Origin: JAWVFM01 sp963843315 | GTDB taxonomy: Bacteria; Actinomycetota; Thermoleophilia; Solirubrobacterales; 70-9 | NCBI GenBank assembly: GCA_963843315.1 | Contig: CAWJJU010000001.1 | Location: 164,392-228,391 of the forward strand | Length of the DNA: 64,000 nt | Direction: 5' to 3' | Part shown: positions 25,840-33,416 of the stretch, piece after piece | Layout: each line of letters begins with the position of its first letter | How positions within the stretch are numbered: position 1 is the first letter of the stretch | Program-made: the position numbers and the translations under genes | The notes under the pieces: model-generated | The model's database searches: none | Told to the model about the DNA's origin: nothing | The model's input: the letters and a program-made list of their open reading frames with translations, nothing else

Positions 25840-26751
25840 ATGGAAAGCTCGACCGCTCCCACAATCACCACTCCGGCGCTGGGTCGCGACGTCCTCGGCA
25901 TCGTCCGCGACTACGTCGCGCTGACCAAGCCGCGAATCATCTCGCTGCTGCTGATCACGACCGTGACCGCGATGGTGGTGGCGAAGCCGTCGGGCCTCGC
26001 GCTGTCGACCATCCTGTGGACCATGCTCGGCGGCTACCTCGCCGCGGGTGGAGCGGGCGCGATCAATCACTACATCGACCGCGAGCGCGACGCCCGCATG
26101 GGCCGCACCAAGGGCCGGCCGATCGCCACGGGCCGCATCGAGCCCATGCACGGGCTGGTGTTCGGGCTGACGCTCGGTGTGCTGGCGATCGTGCAGCTCA
26201 CGCTCACCGTGAACGCCCTGGCGGCGGCCCTCTCGCTCGCCGGCTTCCTGGGCTACGTGGTCCTCTACTCGCTGGTGCTGAAGCCGTCGACACCGCAGAA
26301 CATCGTCATCGGGGGCTCGGCCGGCGCCATCCCGCCGCTCGTGGGCTGGGCCGCGGCGACGGGCAGCCTCGAGCTCAATGCCCTCTGGCTGTTCGCGATC
26401 ATCTTCCTCTGGACCCCGCCCCATTTCTGGGCTCTGTCGCTGCTGATCAAGGACGACTACGCGCGAGTCGGGCTGCCGATGATGCCGGTGGTTCGAGGCG
26501 ACGCCGCCACCTGCCGCCAGATCGTCGTCTACAGCATCGTCATGGTCGCGGCGAGCGTGGGCCCGTTCGTCACGGGCCTCTTCGGCGTTCCCTATCTAGT
26601 GGCGGCGCTCGTCCTCGGAGCCGGGTTCCTCGCCCTCGCCATCTCGCTGCGCGCCAACCCGTCTCGCCAGGCCGCGCTGAGGCTGCACCTGGCCTCGCTC
26701 TCCTACCTCGCCCTGCTGTTCTGCGCGATGGCCGCGGACCGGGTCTTCTGA
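25840..26751 (+). CDS. ctaB: Protohaem IX farnesyltransferase (haem O synthase)
   Basis: A 303-residue UbiA-family membrane prenyltransferase that adds farnesyl to haem b to make haem O. NHYIDRERDARMGRTKGRPI has the Asp-rich diphosphate-binding motif, and YSLVLKPSTPQNIVIGGSAG and LFLWTPPHFWALSL-type sequence (FLWTPPHFWALSL) are COX10/CtaB hallmarks. About nine helices. It lies just behind the ligand-less oxidase homologues but presumably serves the real oxidase at 30-34 kb, since only that one can hold haem. A 62-nt gap with a short GTG-led reading frame separates it from the gene before. Confidence 0.9.
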   Translation: MESSTAPTITTPALGRDVLGIVRDYVALTKPRIISLLLITTVTAMVVAKPSGLALSTILWTMLGGYLAAGGAGAINHYIDRERDARMGRTKGRPIATGRIEPMHGLVFGLTLGVLAIVQLTLTVNALAAALSLAGFLGYVVLYSLVLKPSTPQNIVIGGSAGAIPPLVGWAAATGSLELNALWLFAIIFLWTPPHFWALSLLIKDDYARVGLPMMPVVRGDAATCRQIVVYSIVMVAASVGPFVTGLFGVPYLVAALVLGAGFLALAISLRANPSRQAALRLHLASLSYLALLFCAMAADRVF

Positions 26752-26764
26752 TAGAACGCTCGGG

Positions 26765-26875
26765 ATGGATCGCCGCCTCGCCGACAGAAACGTTCGCGTG
26801 GGCCTCGGCTATGCCGGGATCGCGCTTGGGATCTTCGCGCTGACCTTCGTCGTCGCGCTCCTCTACATCCGCTGA
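26765..26875 (+). CDS. 36-residue single-pass membrane protein
   Basis: A short frame starting at ATG 26765, 13 nt after ctaB. It encodes MDRRLADRNVRVGLGYAGIA followed by a hydrophobic run ending LTFVVALLYIR. That is a basic N-terminus and one transmembrane helix. Its TGA overlaps the next ATG (TGATG), which implies translational coupling and supports it being real. Size and location recall small accessory subunits in respiratory clusters, but no family can be named. Confidence 0.6.
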   Translation: MDRRLADRNVRVGLGYAGIALGIFALTFVVALLYIR

Positions 26876-27147
26876 TGGCCGACCAGTCCCAAATCCCCGA
26901 GCCCACCGAGCTCATCTACGTCCCCGAGCCGTCCTGGGCGCCGGCCTTCACCGCGGCGGCCCTCGTCGCGCTCACTGTCGGATCCTTCAAGGGCCTTCCC
27001 TACGTGATCGTCGGCGCGATCCTGCTGATCCGCGCGGTCTTCTACTGGAAGGCCGACGCCGACCGCCAGGTCCAGTCGCTGCCGCGCCGCCAGCGCGTCT
27101 CCACGGCCGTCATCCCGGCCACGGTGCTCAAGCGCGACGCTGAGTAG
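26875..27147 (+). CDS. Small two-helix membrane protein
   Basis: A 90-residue protein. After PEPTELIYVPEPSWAPAFTA come two closely spaced hydrophobic segments (~25-40 and ~43-57, IVGAILLIRAVFYW) and a basic tail (LPRRQRVSTAVIP). It is coupled to the preceding 36-residue gene by TGATG and ends the oxidase-like/ctaB cluster. It could be a small subunit or assembly factor of the complex encoded upstream; no family is recognised. Confidence 0.65.
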   Translation: MADQSQIPEPTELIYVPEPSWAPAFTAAALVALTVGSFKGLPYVIVGAILLIRAVFYWKADADRQVQSLPRRQRVSTAVIPATVLKRDAE

Positions 27148-27180
27148 AGCCGGCGGCGCACGAGGCGCCCTGACAGGCCG

Positions 27181-27599
27181 CTAGGCGGCCGATTCGCTGT
27201 CAGGCGACTGCATGCCCGACGTCGCCCCGTCCGACGTCCAGACGCGCATGATGTCGCGCATCGACAGGACGCCGACGACGCTGCCGCCCTCGGTCACGAC
27301 GAGATGGCGGATGTTGCGGCGAGACATCTCGGCCGCTGCCCGCTCGAGGCTCCACTCGGGCGAGGCGGTGATGACCGTGTCGCTCATATGGTCGTGGACC
27401 CGCTCGGAGTCGGGGTCCTCCCCGCCCCGATGGAGCGCAGGACGTCGCGCTCGGAGAGGATCCCGGGGCCCGGGAGCTCCTCGTCGATCACGATCGCGGC
27501 GCCGACCGAGCGCTCGCTCATCCGCTTGGCGGCCTCCCGGAGCGTGTGCCCGGAGCCCAGGGTCAGCACCACGCTCGACATGCCCTCGCGAACCTGCAT
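27181..27599 (-). CDS. Two-CBS-domain protein, frameshifted
   Basis: About 140 residues. The first CBS domain (MQVREGMSSVVLTL through AAIVIDEELPGPGILSERDV) is in one frame; the second (SDTVITASPEWSLERAAAEM through VVGVLSMRDIMRVW) is in another. The join falls in a G/C run near 27420-27428, where IGAG should continue to EDPDSERVHDHM. One missing base restores the whole protein. CBS pairs bind adenine nucleotides and regulate partners; stand-alone pairs like this are common stress proteins. Divergent from the cytochrome c gene. Confidence 0.8.
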
Positions 27600-27730
27600 C
27601 GGTTGTCCCCAGCGCTCCTTTCACCGGACGGGCCGCTCGCCCGTCCCGGCTCTCGTGACAGTTGGCTCAACCCTAACGAATGCGCCCGCGAGCGGCCGCG
27701 GGCAGGCGGCGGCTCCGGGGGCGCGACGGA

Positions 27731-27736
27731 TAGGAT
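27731..27736 (+). promoter_or_regulatory. -10 box TAGGAT
   Basis: TAGGAT, then exactly 7 nt, then GTG 27744. This is the spacing expected when the start codon is also the transcription start. It is identical in sequence to the box before the subunit II-like gene (22908). Confidence 0.5.
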
Positions 27737-27743
27737 TCCGTGC

Positions 27744-28421
27744 GTGCGAGGCCTCCAGCCCACACGCAAGGGATCGTTGCGCGCCATTTCGGCCGTCGCC
27801 GCTATCGGCGCACTCGTCGTCGCCGGTTGCAACAAGGACTCGGGCGACACAGCCCGCGGCCAGCAGCTCTTCACGGCCCGCTGCGGCAGCTGCCACACGA
27901 TGGCCGCCGCAGGCACCCAGGGCACCCAGGGCCCCGACCTCGACGACGCCTTCGCCGCCGCCCGGGCGCACGGGATGGACGGCGACACGGTCGCCGGCGT
28001 GGTGAAGGCCCAGGTCGAGAATCCGCGGCCCTCGAACCAGAATCCCTCGGTCTCGATGCCGGCCGATCTCGCTTCCGGCCAGGACCTGAACGACATCGCA
28101 GCCTACGTCGGCAGCGTCGCCGGCACGGGTCAGAAGCCGCCGCAGCTGACCTCCGAGCAGCTCTTCGTCTCCTCCTGCGGGTCGTGTCACACGCTTGCCG
28201 AGGCCGGCACGTCGGGCACCACGGGCCCGAACCTCGACGAGGCTCTCGCCACCCAGAGCAAGGGATTCATCAAGACCTCCATCATCAACCCGAACGCGCA
28301 GATCGCGAAGGGCTATGCCGCGGGCATCATGCCCCAAACCTTCGAGCAGTCGATCAAGCCCGACGACCTGACGGCCCTCGTCAACTACCTCTACGACGCC
28401 ACCCACAAGGCCGGCAAGTAG
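27744..28421 (+). CDS. Dihaem cytochrome c lipoprotein
   Basis: A 225-residue exported protein. The N-terminus has a hydrophobic signal ending in a lipobox (VVAGC, Cys29), so it should be membrane-anchored outside. Two class I cytochrome c domains follow with C47-G-S-C50-H51 and C145-G-S-C148-H149; Met105 (SMPAD) and the later IMPQTF are candidate axial ligands. GTG 27744 is chosen over upstream codons in the open frame because it directly opens the signal peptide and follows a -10 box. Likely electron donor to the CuA-containing oxidase at 30-34 kb. Confidence 0.85.
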   Translation: MRGLQPTRKGSLRAISAVAAIGALVVAGCNKDSGDTARGQQLFTARCGSCHTMAAAGTQGTQGPDLDDAFAAARAHGMDGDTVAGVVKAQVENPRPSNQNPSVSMPADLASGQDLNDIAAYVGSVAGTGQKPPQLTSEQLFVSSCGSCHTLAEAGTSGTTGPNLDEALATQSKGFIKTSIINPNAQIAKGYAAGIMPQTFEQSIKPDDLTALVNYLYDATHKAGK

Positions 28422-28427
28422 GCCCTC

Positions 28428-28449
28428 GGCCGCCCGCGTGGCGGCCTTT
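28428..28449 (+). terminator. Hairpin GGCCGCC-CGCGT-GGCGGCC then TTT
   Basis: A perfect 7-bp G/C stem with a 5-nt loop starts 6 nt after the cytochrome c stop, followed by TTT. It lies between convergent genes and probably ends transcription from both sides, although the T-run is short. Confidence 0.55.
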
Positions 28450-29105
28450 CAGCTGGTCGCGGCCGCGCCCTCGGCATCGAGGTCGACGACGACGTGCGTC
28501 ACCGGCACGGGTACCTCGGCTCTGGCCTTTGCGACGACGCCGTGCTCCAGCCAGCGCGAGCGCTCAGGCGGGTGCGTCGAGATGATCACCTCGTCCGCCC
28601 CGAGCTCGCGCAGGCCGTCCGCGAGGGCCACGTTCGGGTCCTGATCGCCGACCACGCCGCGCGCCTTCAGCCCGATGCCCTCGAGCGCGGCCACGGACGC
28701 GTCGAGGCGCTCCCTGGCGGTCGCGGTGGCCTCGTCGGTGTCAGAGGCCCAGTGCTGGAGCCCGGACGCCGTCAGCGCCGGGGTGACGACCAGCACCTCG
28801 GAGCGCCTGCCGTCACAGCGCTTGCGGATCTCCTCGAGAAGAGCCCTGCCGCCCACCGTCTGGTTGGCGATCACCAGGACGCGGTGAACCGTCTGCGGAC
28901 TGGTCGCCACCTGATGCTCGGTCGGCTCCGAGCCGCGCGAACGGCCCCACAGATAGGCCAGGCCCGCGGCGAGCAGCACGAAGAACGCGATGGCGCCGGC
29001 GGTGCCGCTCACTCCAAGGCTCGCGGCGACGACAAGCGCCGCGCCGGCCCCGACGACGACGACCGCGCGAAAAACCTCGGTCTCTGAGCGAAGCGGGTTG
29101 TGCAT
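28449..29105 (-). CDS. UspA-like protein with two membrane helices
   Basis: A 218-residue protein. Two hydrophobic helices (~14-28, ~33-52) precede a soluble alpha/beta domain (~70-212) with VHRVLVIANQTVGGRALLEE, LVVTPAL and GADEVIISTHPPERSRWLEH, resembling universal stress proteins and the paired domains of the protein at 30627-31487. The start has GGAGG 5 nt before ATG 29105, so this one is not leaderless. An upstream 13-bp palindrome overlaps a possible -10. Role unknown; membrane-bound stress or signalling protein linked to the oxidase operon. Confidence 0.7.
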   Translation of the reverse strand: MHNPLRSETEVFRAVVVVGAGAALVVAASLGVSGTAGAIAFFVLLAAGLAYLWGRSRGSEPTEHQVATSPQTVHRVLVIANQTVGGRALLEEIRKRCDGRRSEVLVVTPALTASGLQHWASDTDEATATARERLDASVAALEGIGLKARGVVGDQDPNVALADGLRELGADEVIISTHPPERSRWLEHGVVAKARAEVPVPVTHVVVDLDAEGAAATS

Positions 29106-29148
29106 TGGGCCTCCGTTTCAGTCGGCCGGAAGGGACATTCGACCTCTA

Positions 29149-29161
29149 CCCGTTATACGGG
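29149..29161 (-). promoter_or_regulatory. Palindrome CCCGTTATACGGG over a possible -10
   Basis: A perfect 5-3-5 palindrome. On the minus strand it contains TATAAC, 46 nt before ATG 29105. A repressor bound here would cover the -10 region. No regulator is identified. Confidence 0.35.
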
Positions 29162-29193
29162 ACAGCTCTCATCGCGTTCCGTGCGGAGAATGA

Positions 29194-29937
29194 TCAGCTG
29201 CCGATGATCTTGGCCTTCTCGGCCGCGAACTCGGCGTCGGTGAGCGCGCCCGACCGGTGCAGTGCAGCGAGCCGCTCGAGCGCCGCGGTGTTGTCGACCG
29301 CCGGCCCGGCGCCGAAGCCCTGGATGCCGCTCGGGGCGAAGGTGAGCGTCGGCGCCGTCGGCTGCGTGCCTCCGGTCAGCTCCTTCACCAACGCGTCGCT
29401 GGCGGCGTCCTCGGCGATCATGAACTTCGTCGGCATGCCGGCGCTCCCCATCGCCTCGAGGTTTCGCTCCGCGGCCGCCAGGTACTTGCTCCTCGAGCCG
29501 TCGAGCGGCAGGTAGAGGATCAGCACCCGCCGCGAGCCAGGCACGCCGCTTGGGGCGTTCATCCGCGGATCCGAGAGCTTTGCCGTGAGGCCCTGGCGAG
29601 GAAACGAGCGCAGCACCTTGCCTGCCACAAGGCTTCCGGCCTTCTCCTTGCACTCGATGGCGGCGACCTGCGTCGACGTCACCGCCAGCAGAAAGCTGTC
29701 GGGAAGCCCGCCGCCCTCCAGCCCCTCGGCCATCTTGCCCACGCTCGGCATGAGCCCTCGGCCCAGCTTGCGGTTGAACTTCATCATCCCCCGGGTGACT
29801 CCGCCGACCCCGGCCGCCCCGGCGGCCATGTCCGTCGTCACCTGTTCCAGCCGGCACGCCGCGGTCACCGGCTCGTTCAGCAGCCGCTCGCAGGCCATCG
29901 CCGCCTGCTCGTTGATCTGGTCCTCGGTCAGCCCCAT
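29194..29937 (-). CDS. SHOCT-domain protein
   Basis: A 247-residue soluble protein. The C-terminal ~30 residues (ALERLAALHRSGALTDAEFA and following) form a SHOCT domain, a short helical oligomerisation unit. The rest contains an alpha/beta part (FLLAVTSTQVAAIECKEKAG, VLILYLPLDGS) not tied to a known family. AAAGGAG lies 5 nt before ATG 29937. It follows ctaE by 54 nt in the same direction, so it may be the tail of the oxidase operon. Confidence 0.7.
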   Translation of the reverse strand: MGLTEDQINEQAAMACERLLNEPVTAACRLEQVTTDMAAGAAGVGGVTRGMMKFNRKLGRGLMPSVGKMAEGLEGGGLPDSFLLAVTSTQVAAIECKEKAGSLVAGKVLRSFPRQGLTAKLSDPRMNAPSGVPGSRRVLILYLPLDGSRSKYLAAAERNLEAMGSAGMPTKFMIAEDAASDALVKELTGGTQPTAPTLTFAPSGIQGFGAGPAVDNTAALERLAALHRSGALTDAEFAAEKAKIIGS

Positions 29938-29991
29938 CTCGGCTCCTTTCGCTCGATCCCCGAACGGAAGCCTATTCGCCTCGAGCCGGCC

Positions 29992-30627
29992 TTAGAGGAT
30001 GTAGACGGTGGTGTAGACGACGATCCACATGACGTCCACGAAGTGCCAGTAGATGCCGGGGATCTCAACGCCGAGGTGGTCCTTGGCCTTCGGGCCGAAA
30101 TGGCCGCGCCAGGCGCGGATGTTCGCGAAGGCGAGGAGCATCAGCCCCACCGTGACGTGGGCGCCGTGCAGGCCCGTCAGCGAGTAGAAGACCGAGGCGA
30201 ACGCGTCCTCGCGAGCCGAGAAGCCCAGGTGGACGTACTCGTTGATCTGGACGAAGAGGAAGGTCGCGCCCAGCAGGAAGGTCATCGCGAGGCCGAGGAT
30301 CATGCCGCGGCGGTTCTCGCGGCGGATCGACTCGAGCGCCCAGTGAACCGTGAAGCTCGACGACACCAGGATCGCCGTGTTCATGCCCGCGACCGCCTTC
30401 GGCAGCGTCAGCCCATCGGGCGGCCAGGGGCCATCGTTGGCGACGACGCGGATGAAGAAGTAGGCCGCGAAGAACGCTCCGAAGAGCATCACCTCGGAGA
30501 CGATGAAGAGCAGGATGCCCAGCGTCTGGCGGTCGATGCGCGAGCTCTGGTGAGCCTCGGGAGGCCCGTGATGCTCGTGCTCGTGCGGCGTGGCGTGCCC
30601 GCCGACTGCTACCGAGGCGCTCTCCAT
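29992..30627 (-). CDS. ctaE: Cytochrome c oxidase subunit III
   Basis: A 211-residue subunit III with five hydrophobic helices and a His-rich N-terminus (HATPHEHEHHGPPEAH). GILLFIVSEVMLFGAFFAAY and SLTGLHGAHVTVGL are family signatures, and the C-terminal IPGIYWHFVDVMWIVVYTTV is diagnostic. It is shorter than the 7-helix mitochondrial form, as usual in actinobacteria. ATG 30627 overlaps the stop of the two-domain stress-type gene (TGATG). It belongs with ctaC-ctaD upstream; no second subunit III gene accompanies the ligand-less pair. Confidence 0.92.
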   Translation of the reverse strand: MESASVAVGGHATPHEHEHHGPPEAHQSSRIDRQTLGILLFIVSEVMLFGAFFAAYFFIRVVANDGPWPPDGLTLPKAVAGMNTAILVSSSFTVHWALESIRRENRRGMILGLAMTFLLGATFLFVQINEYVHLGFSAREDAFASVFYSLTGLHGAHVTVGLMLLAFANIRAWRGHFGPKAKDHLGVEIPGIYWHFVDVMWIVVYTTVYIL

Positions 30628-31487
30628 CAGGCCGGCGCCCCCTGCGTCTGCGGCTGCGTGGTCTGGGCGGCGCCGGCGCCGGCCTCGAAGTGCTCGACCG
30701 GCTTGTCGGTCATCGCCTTCACCGCGTCGAGCAGGCCCTCGGAGATCCACTTGGACTGCTCGCCGGCGAGCGTGGAGATCAGCACCTCGTCGATGCGGTA
30801 GTGCTCGACGGCGTTGCGGACGGCCGCCTCGGGAGCGGGGCTCATGGGCTGACCGGTCGCGTCGATCTCCTCGCGGTAGAGCGCCGCGAGCGTGCGCGCG
30901 AGCCGGTCGCAGACCTCGCGGCGGCTCAGCGAGCCGGACGCGGGCGAGATGATGGTGTAGCGGTGCGGGCGCTCCTTGGCGCGCGCGATCAGGCGGTCGA
31001 CGAGCTGCGGGCTGTTGACGGTCTGCGTGGCCACGACGAGGGTGTGAATCACGTCCCAGCGGACCGCGTCGTCCTCGATGCGAACCGGGATGTGCGTGAC
31101 CGGCACCTCGAAGCGCGCCTGGGCCCAGGCCACGAGGTCGCGGCGCATGGGGCCGAAGCGGTCCTCGTTCAGGCACGACAGCAGCACCTCGGTGGGCTCG
31201 AAGGCGCGAACTGCGTCGTCGAGGGCAATCGGCGGGTCGGGGTCGAAGACCGCGCCCGGCGCGACGATGCCGAACTCGTGCAGGACGGCCTGGGTGACCT
31301 CGACGCGACTGCGGGCCGCCTCGCGCAGCTCGTCGCGGTCGACGATCTGCCCGGCCATCGGCTGGTTCTGCGGCGCGGCCAGCGTGACGCCGTCGGCGCC
31401 CGCGTCCAGCCGCTCACGGATCGACTCGAGGAGCCGCCGCCCCCCGGCGACCTCGTTGAGGAATGCGAGGACGGTGCCCTCGCTCAC
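30627..31487 (-). CDS. Two-domain stress-type protein inside oxidase operon
   Basis: A 286-residue soluble protein made of two related alpha/beta domains (about 1-135 and 145-270). Each ends with a V-L-I/L-S-x-L strand followed by a helix and a V-x-H strand (EVLLSCLNEDRFGPMRRDLV; EVLISTLAGEQSKWISEGLL). The same pattern occurs in the UspA-like protein at 28449-29105. No membrane segment. Its start overlaps the end of ctaD (31484-31487) and its end overlaps ctaE, so it is translated as part of the oxidase. An assembly, sensing or nucleotide-binding role is inference only. Confidence 0.7.
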   Translation of the reverse strand: MSEGTVLAFLNEVAGGRRLLESIRERLDAGADGVTLAAPQNQPMAGQIVDRDELREAARSRVEVTQAVLHEFGIVAPGAVFDPDPPIALDDAVRAFEPTEVLLSCLNEDRFGPMRRDLVAWAQARFEVPVTHIPVRIEDDAVRWDVIHTLVVATQTVNSPQLVDRLIARAKERPHRYTIISPASGSLSRREVCDRLARTLAALYREEIDATGQPMSPAPEAAVRNAVEHYRIDEVLISTLAGEQSKWISEGLLDAVKAMTDKPVEHFEAGAGAAQTTQPQTQGAPA

Positions 31488-33403
31488 GGGCTCGCTCCGG
31501 CGCCAACTCCGGCGACCGCCGGCTCGCGGGTGCCGACCTCGGCGCCCTCACCGGGCATGATCGCGTGGCGCGCGCCCGGCACGCCGTACTCGTATGGGCC
31601 GCCGACCACGCGCGGGACCTCGTCGAAGTTGAAGATCGGCGGCGGCGAGGACACCAGCCACTCGATCGTCTTCGCGCGCCACGGGTTCGCGCTCGCGCGC
31701 GGGCCGTAGCGCCAACTGACGACCATGTTGTAGATGAACACCAGCTGGGCGGCGCCGAGGATGAACGAGAAGATCGAGATCACGAGGTTCCAGGTGCCGA
31801 ACATCGCCGCGTAGTCGGCCACGCGCCGGGGCATGCCCTCCATCCCGATCCAGTGCATCGGCAGGAACGTGCCGTACATGCCCAGCAGCGTCAGATAGAA
31901 GTGCACCCGGCCGAGCTTCTCGTCGTACATGCGGCCGGTCATCTTCGGGAACCAGTGATAGATCCCGGCGAAGATCGTGAACACCGAGCCGCCGAACAGC
32001 ACGAAGTGGATGTGGGCAACGATGAAGTAGGTGTCGGAGACGTGGATGTCGATCGGCACCATGCCGAGCATCACGCCCGAGATCCCGCCCATCGTGAACG
32101 TCACGATGAACCCGAGGGCGAACAGCATCGCCGTGGATCTCAGGTGCAGTACCGACTTGAACAGCGTCGCGAGCCAACTGAAGATCTTGATCCCGGTCGG
32201 CACCGCGATCAGCAGCGTGGTGACCATCATCGGCACGCGCAGCCAGGAGAACATTCCCGAGACGAACATGTGGTGCGCCCACACGGTGTAGGCCAGGACT
32301 ACGATCCCGAGCAGTGCCAGCGCCATCAGGCGGTAGCCGAAGATCGGCTTGCGCGAGTGCGTGGATATGACCTCGCTGACGATCCCGAACCCGGGCAACA
32401 TCATGATGTAGACGGCTGGGTGTGAGTAGAACCAGAAGATGTGCTGGTAGCTCAGGACGTCGCCGCCGTTGAGCGCCTGGAAGAAGTTGGTGTGCAGGAT
32501 CCGGTCGAAGAGGACCATGAACTGCACGCCCGCGATGAACGGAGTAGCGGCCACGACCAGCAGCGAGGTCGAGAGGTTCGCCCACACCAGCAGCGGCATG
32601 CGCCAGAAGTTCATCCCGGGCGCACGCATGGTGATGATCGTGACCAGGAAGTTCAGGGCCGTGGCGATCGATGACGCGCCGGCGAACTGCACGCCGAGGT
32701 TGAAGAACGACTGCCCCAGCGGCGCTCCGGTGGACAGCGGCGCGTAGCCCGTCCAGCCGGCGTCGAAGGCCCCGCCCGGCGCGAGGAAGGAGGCCAGGAA
32801 CAGCATGCCGGCCATCGGCAGCATCCAGAAGCTCAGCGCGTTCAGGCGTGGGAACGCCATGTCCGGCGCGCCGATCATCAGCGGCAGGACGTAGTTCGCG
32901 ATCCCGGCGAATACGGGGATGACGAACACGAAGATCATCAACGCGGCGTGCGTTGAGAAGAGGGAGTTGAAGGTGCCCGGGTTGACGATCTGCGTGCCGG
33001 GCTGAGCGAGCTCGGCGCGCATGATCATCGCGATCAGGCCGCCGATGAGGAAGAAGACGAAGGTCGTGCAGATGTACTGGATGCCGATGACCTTGTGGTC
33101 CGTGTTGAACTTGAAGTAGTCCTTCCACGACCGGGCCCCGTGCTGGGAGTGGTCGTCGGGGATCGTCGGCGCGCCGATGGCCCAGCGCAGCCAGTAGTCG
33201 AAGGCGCCGATGCCGGCGAGGAACCCCAGCGGGGCGGTGATCGCGGGCACGATCACCTGCGGGTAGCCGGTCTCCTGGGTGTTGTAGATCGGCAGCCCCG
33301 AGATGGCGCGCAGCGCGACGACGAGGCCGAAGCCGAACGCGCCGCCGATCAGCATTCCGAGGAATGCGCGCGGGAGACCTGGTGCTCTGAAAGCCCTGAC
33401 CAT
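31484..33403 (-). CDS. ctaD: Cytochrome c oxidase subunit I, type A2
   Basis: A 639-residue catalytic subunit of haem-copper oxidase. All ligands are present: His152 (STHAAL) and His466 for the low-spin haem; His328, His377 and His378 for CuB; His464 for the high-spin haem; Tyr332 as the cross-linked Tyr. The helix VI motif reads YSHPAVY instead of GHPEVY, the mark of type A2 enzymes, in which a Tyr-Ser pair takes the place of the channel Glu. An extra ~95-residue N-terminal part carries two hydrophobic helices. ATGA overlap with the next gene. Reduces O2 and pumps protons. Confidence 0.93.
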   Translation of the reverse strand: MVRAFRAPGLPRAFLGMLIGGAFGFGLVVALRAISGLPIYNTQETGYPQVIVPAITAPLGFLAGIGAFDYWLRWAIGAPTIPDDHSQHGARSWKDYFKFNTDHKVIGIQYICTTFVFFLIGGLIAMIMRAELAQPGTQIVNPGTFNSLFSTHAALMIFVFVIPVFAGIANYVLPLMIGAPDMAFPRLNALSFWMLPMAGMLFLASFLAPGGAFDAGWTGYAPLSTGAPLGQSFFNLGVQFAGASSIATALNFLVTIITMRAPGMNFWRMPLLVWANLSTSLLVVAATPFIAGVQFMVLFDRILHTNFFQALNGGDVLSYQHIFWFYSHPAVYIMMLPGFGIVSEVISTHSRKPIFGYRLMALALLGIVVLAYTVWAHHMFVSGMFSWLRVPMMVTTLLIAVPTGIKIFSWLATLFKSVLHLRSTAMLFALGFIVTFTMGGISGVMLGMVPIDIHVSDTYFIVAHIHFVLFGGSVFTIFAGIYHWFPKMTGRMYDEKLGRVHFYLTLLGMYGTFLPMHWIGMEGMPRRVADYAAMFGTWNLVISIFSFILGAAQLVFIYNMVVSWRYGPRASANPWRAKTIEWLVSSPPPIFNFDEVPRVVGGPYEYGVPGARHAIMPGEGAEVGTREPAVAGVGAGASP

Positions 33404-33416
33404 TCCTACCTCCAGA

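Noticed and set aside
27181..27599. CBS gene as a true pseudogene
   Set aside because: A single base in a G run restores both domains exactly; sequencing error is simpler.
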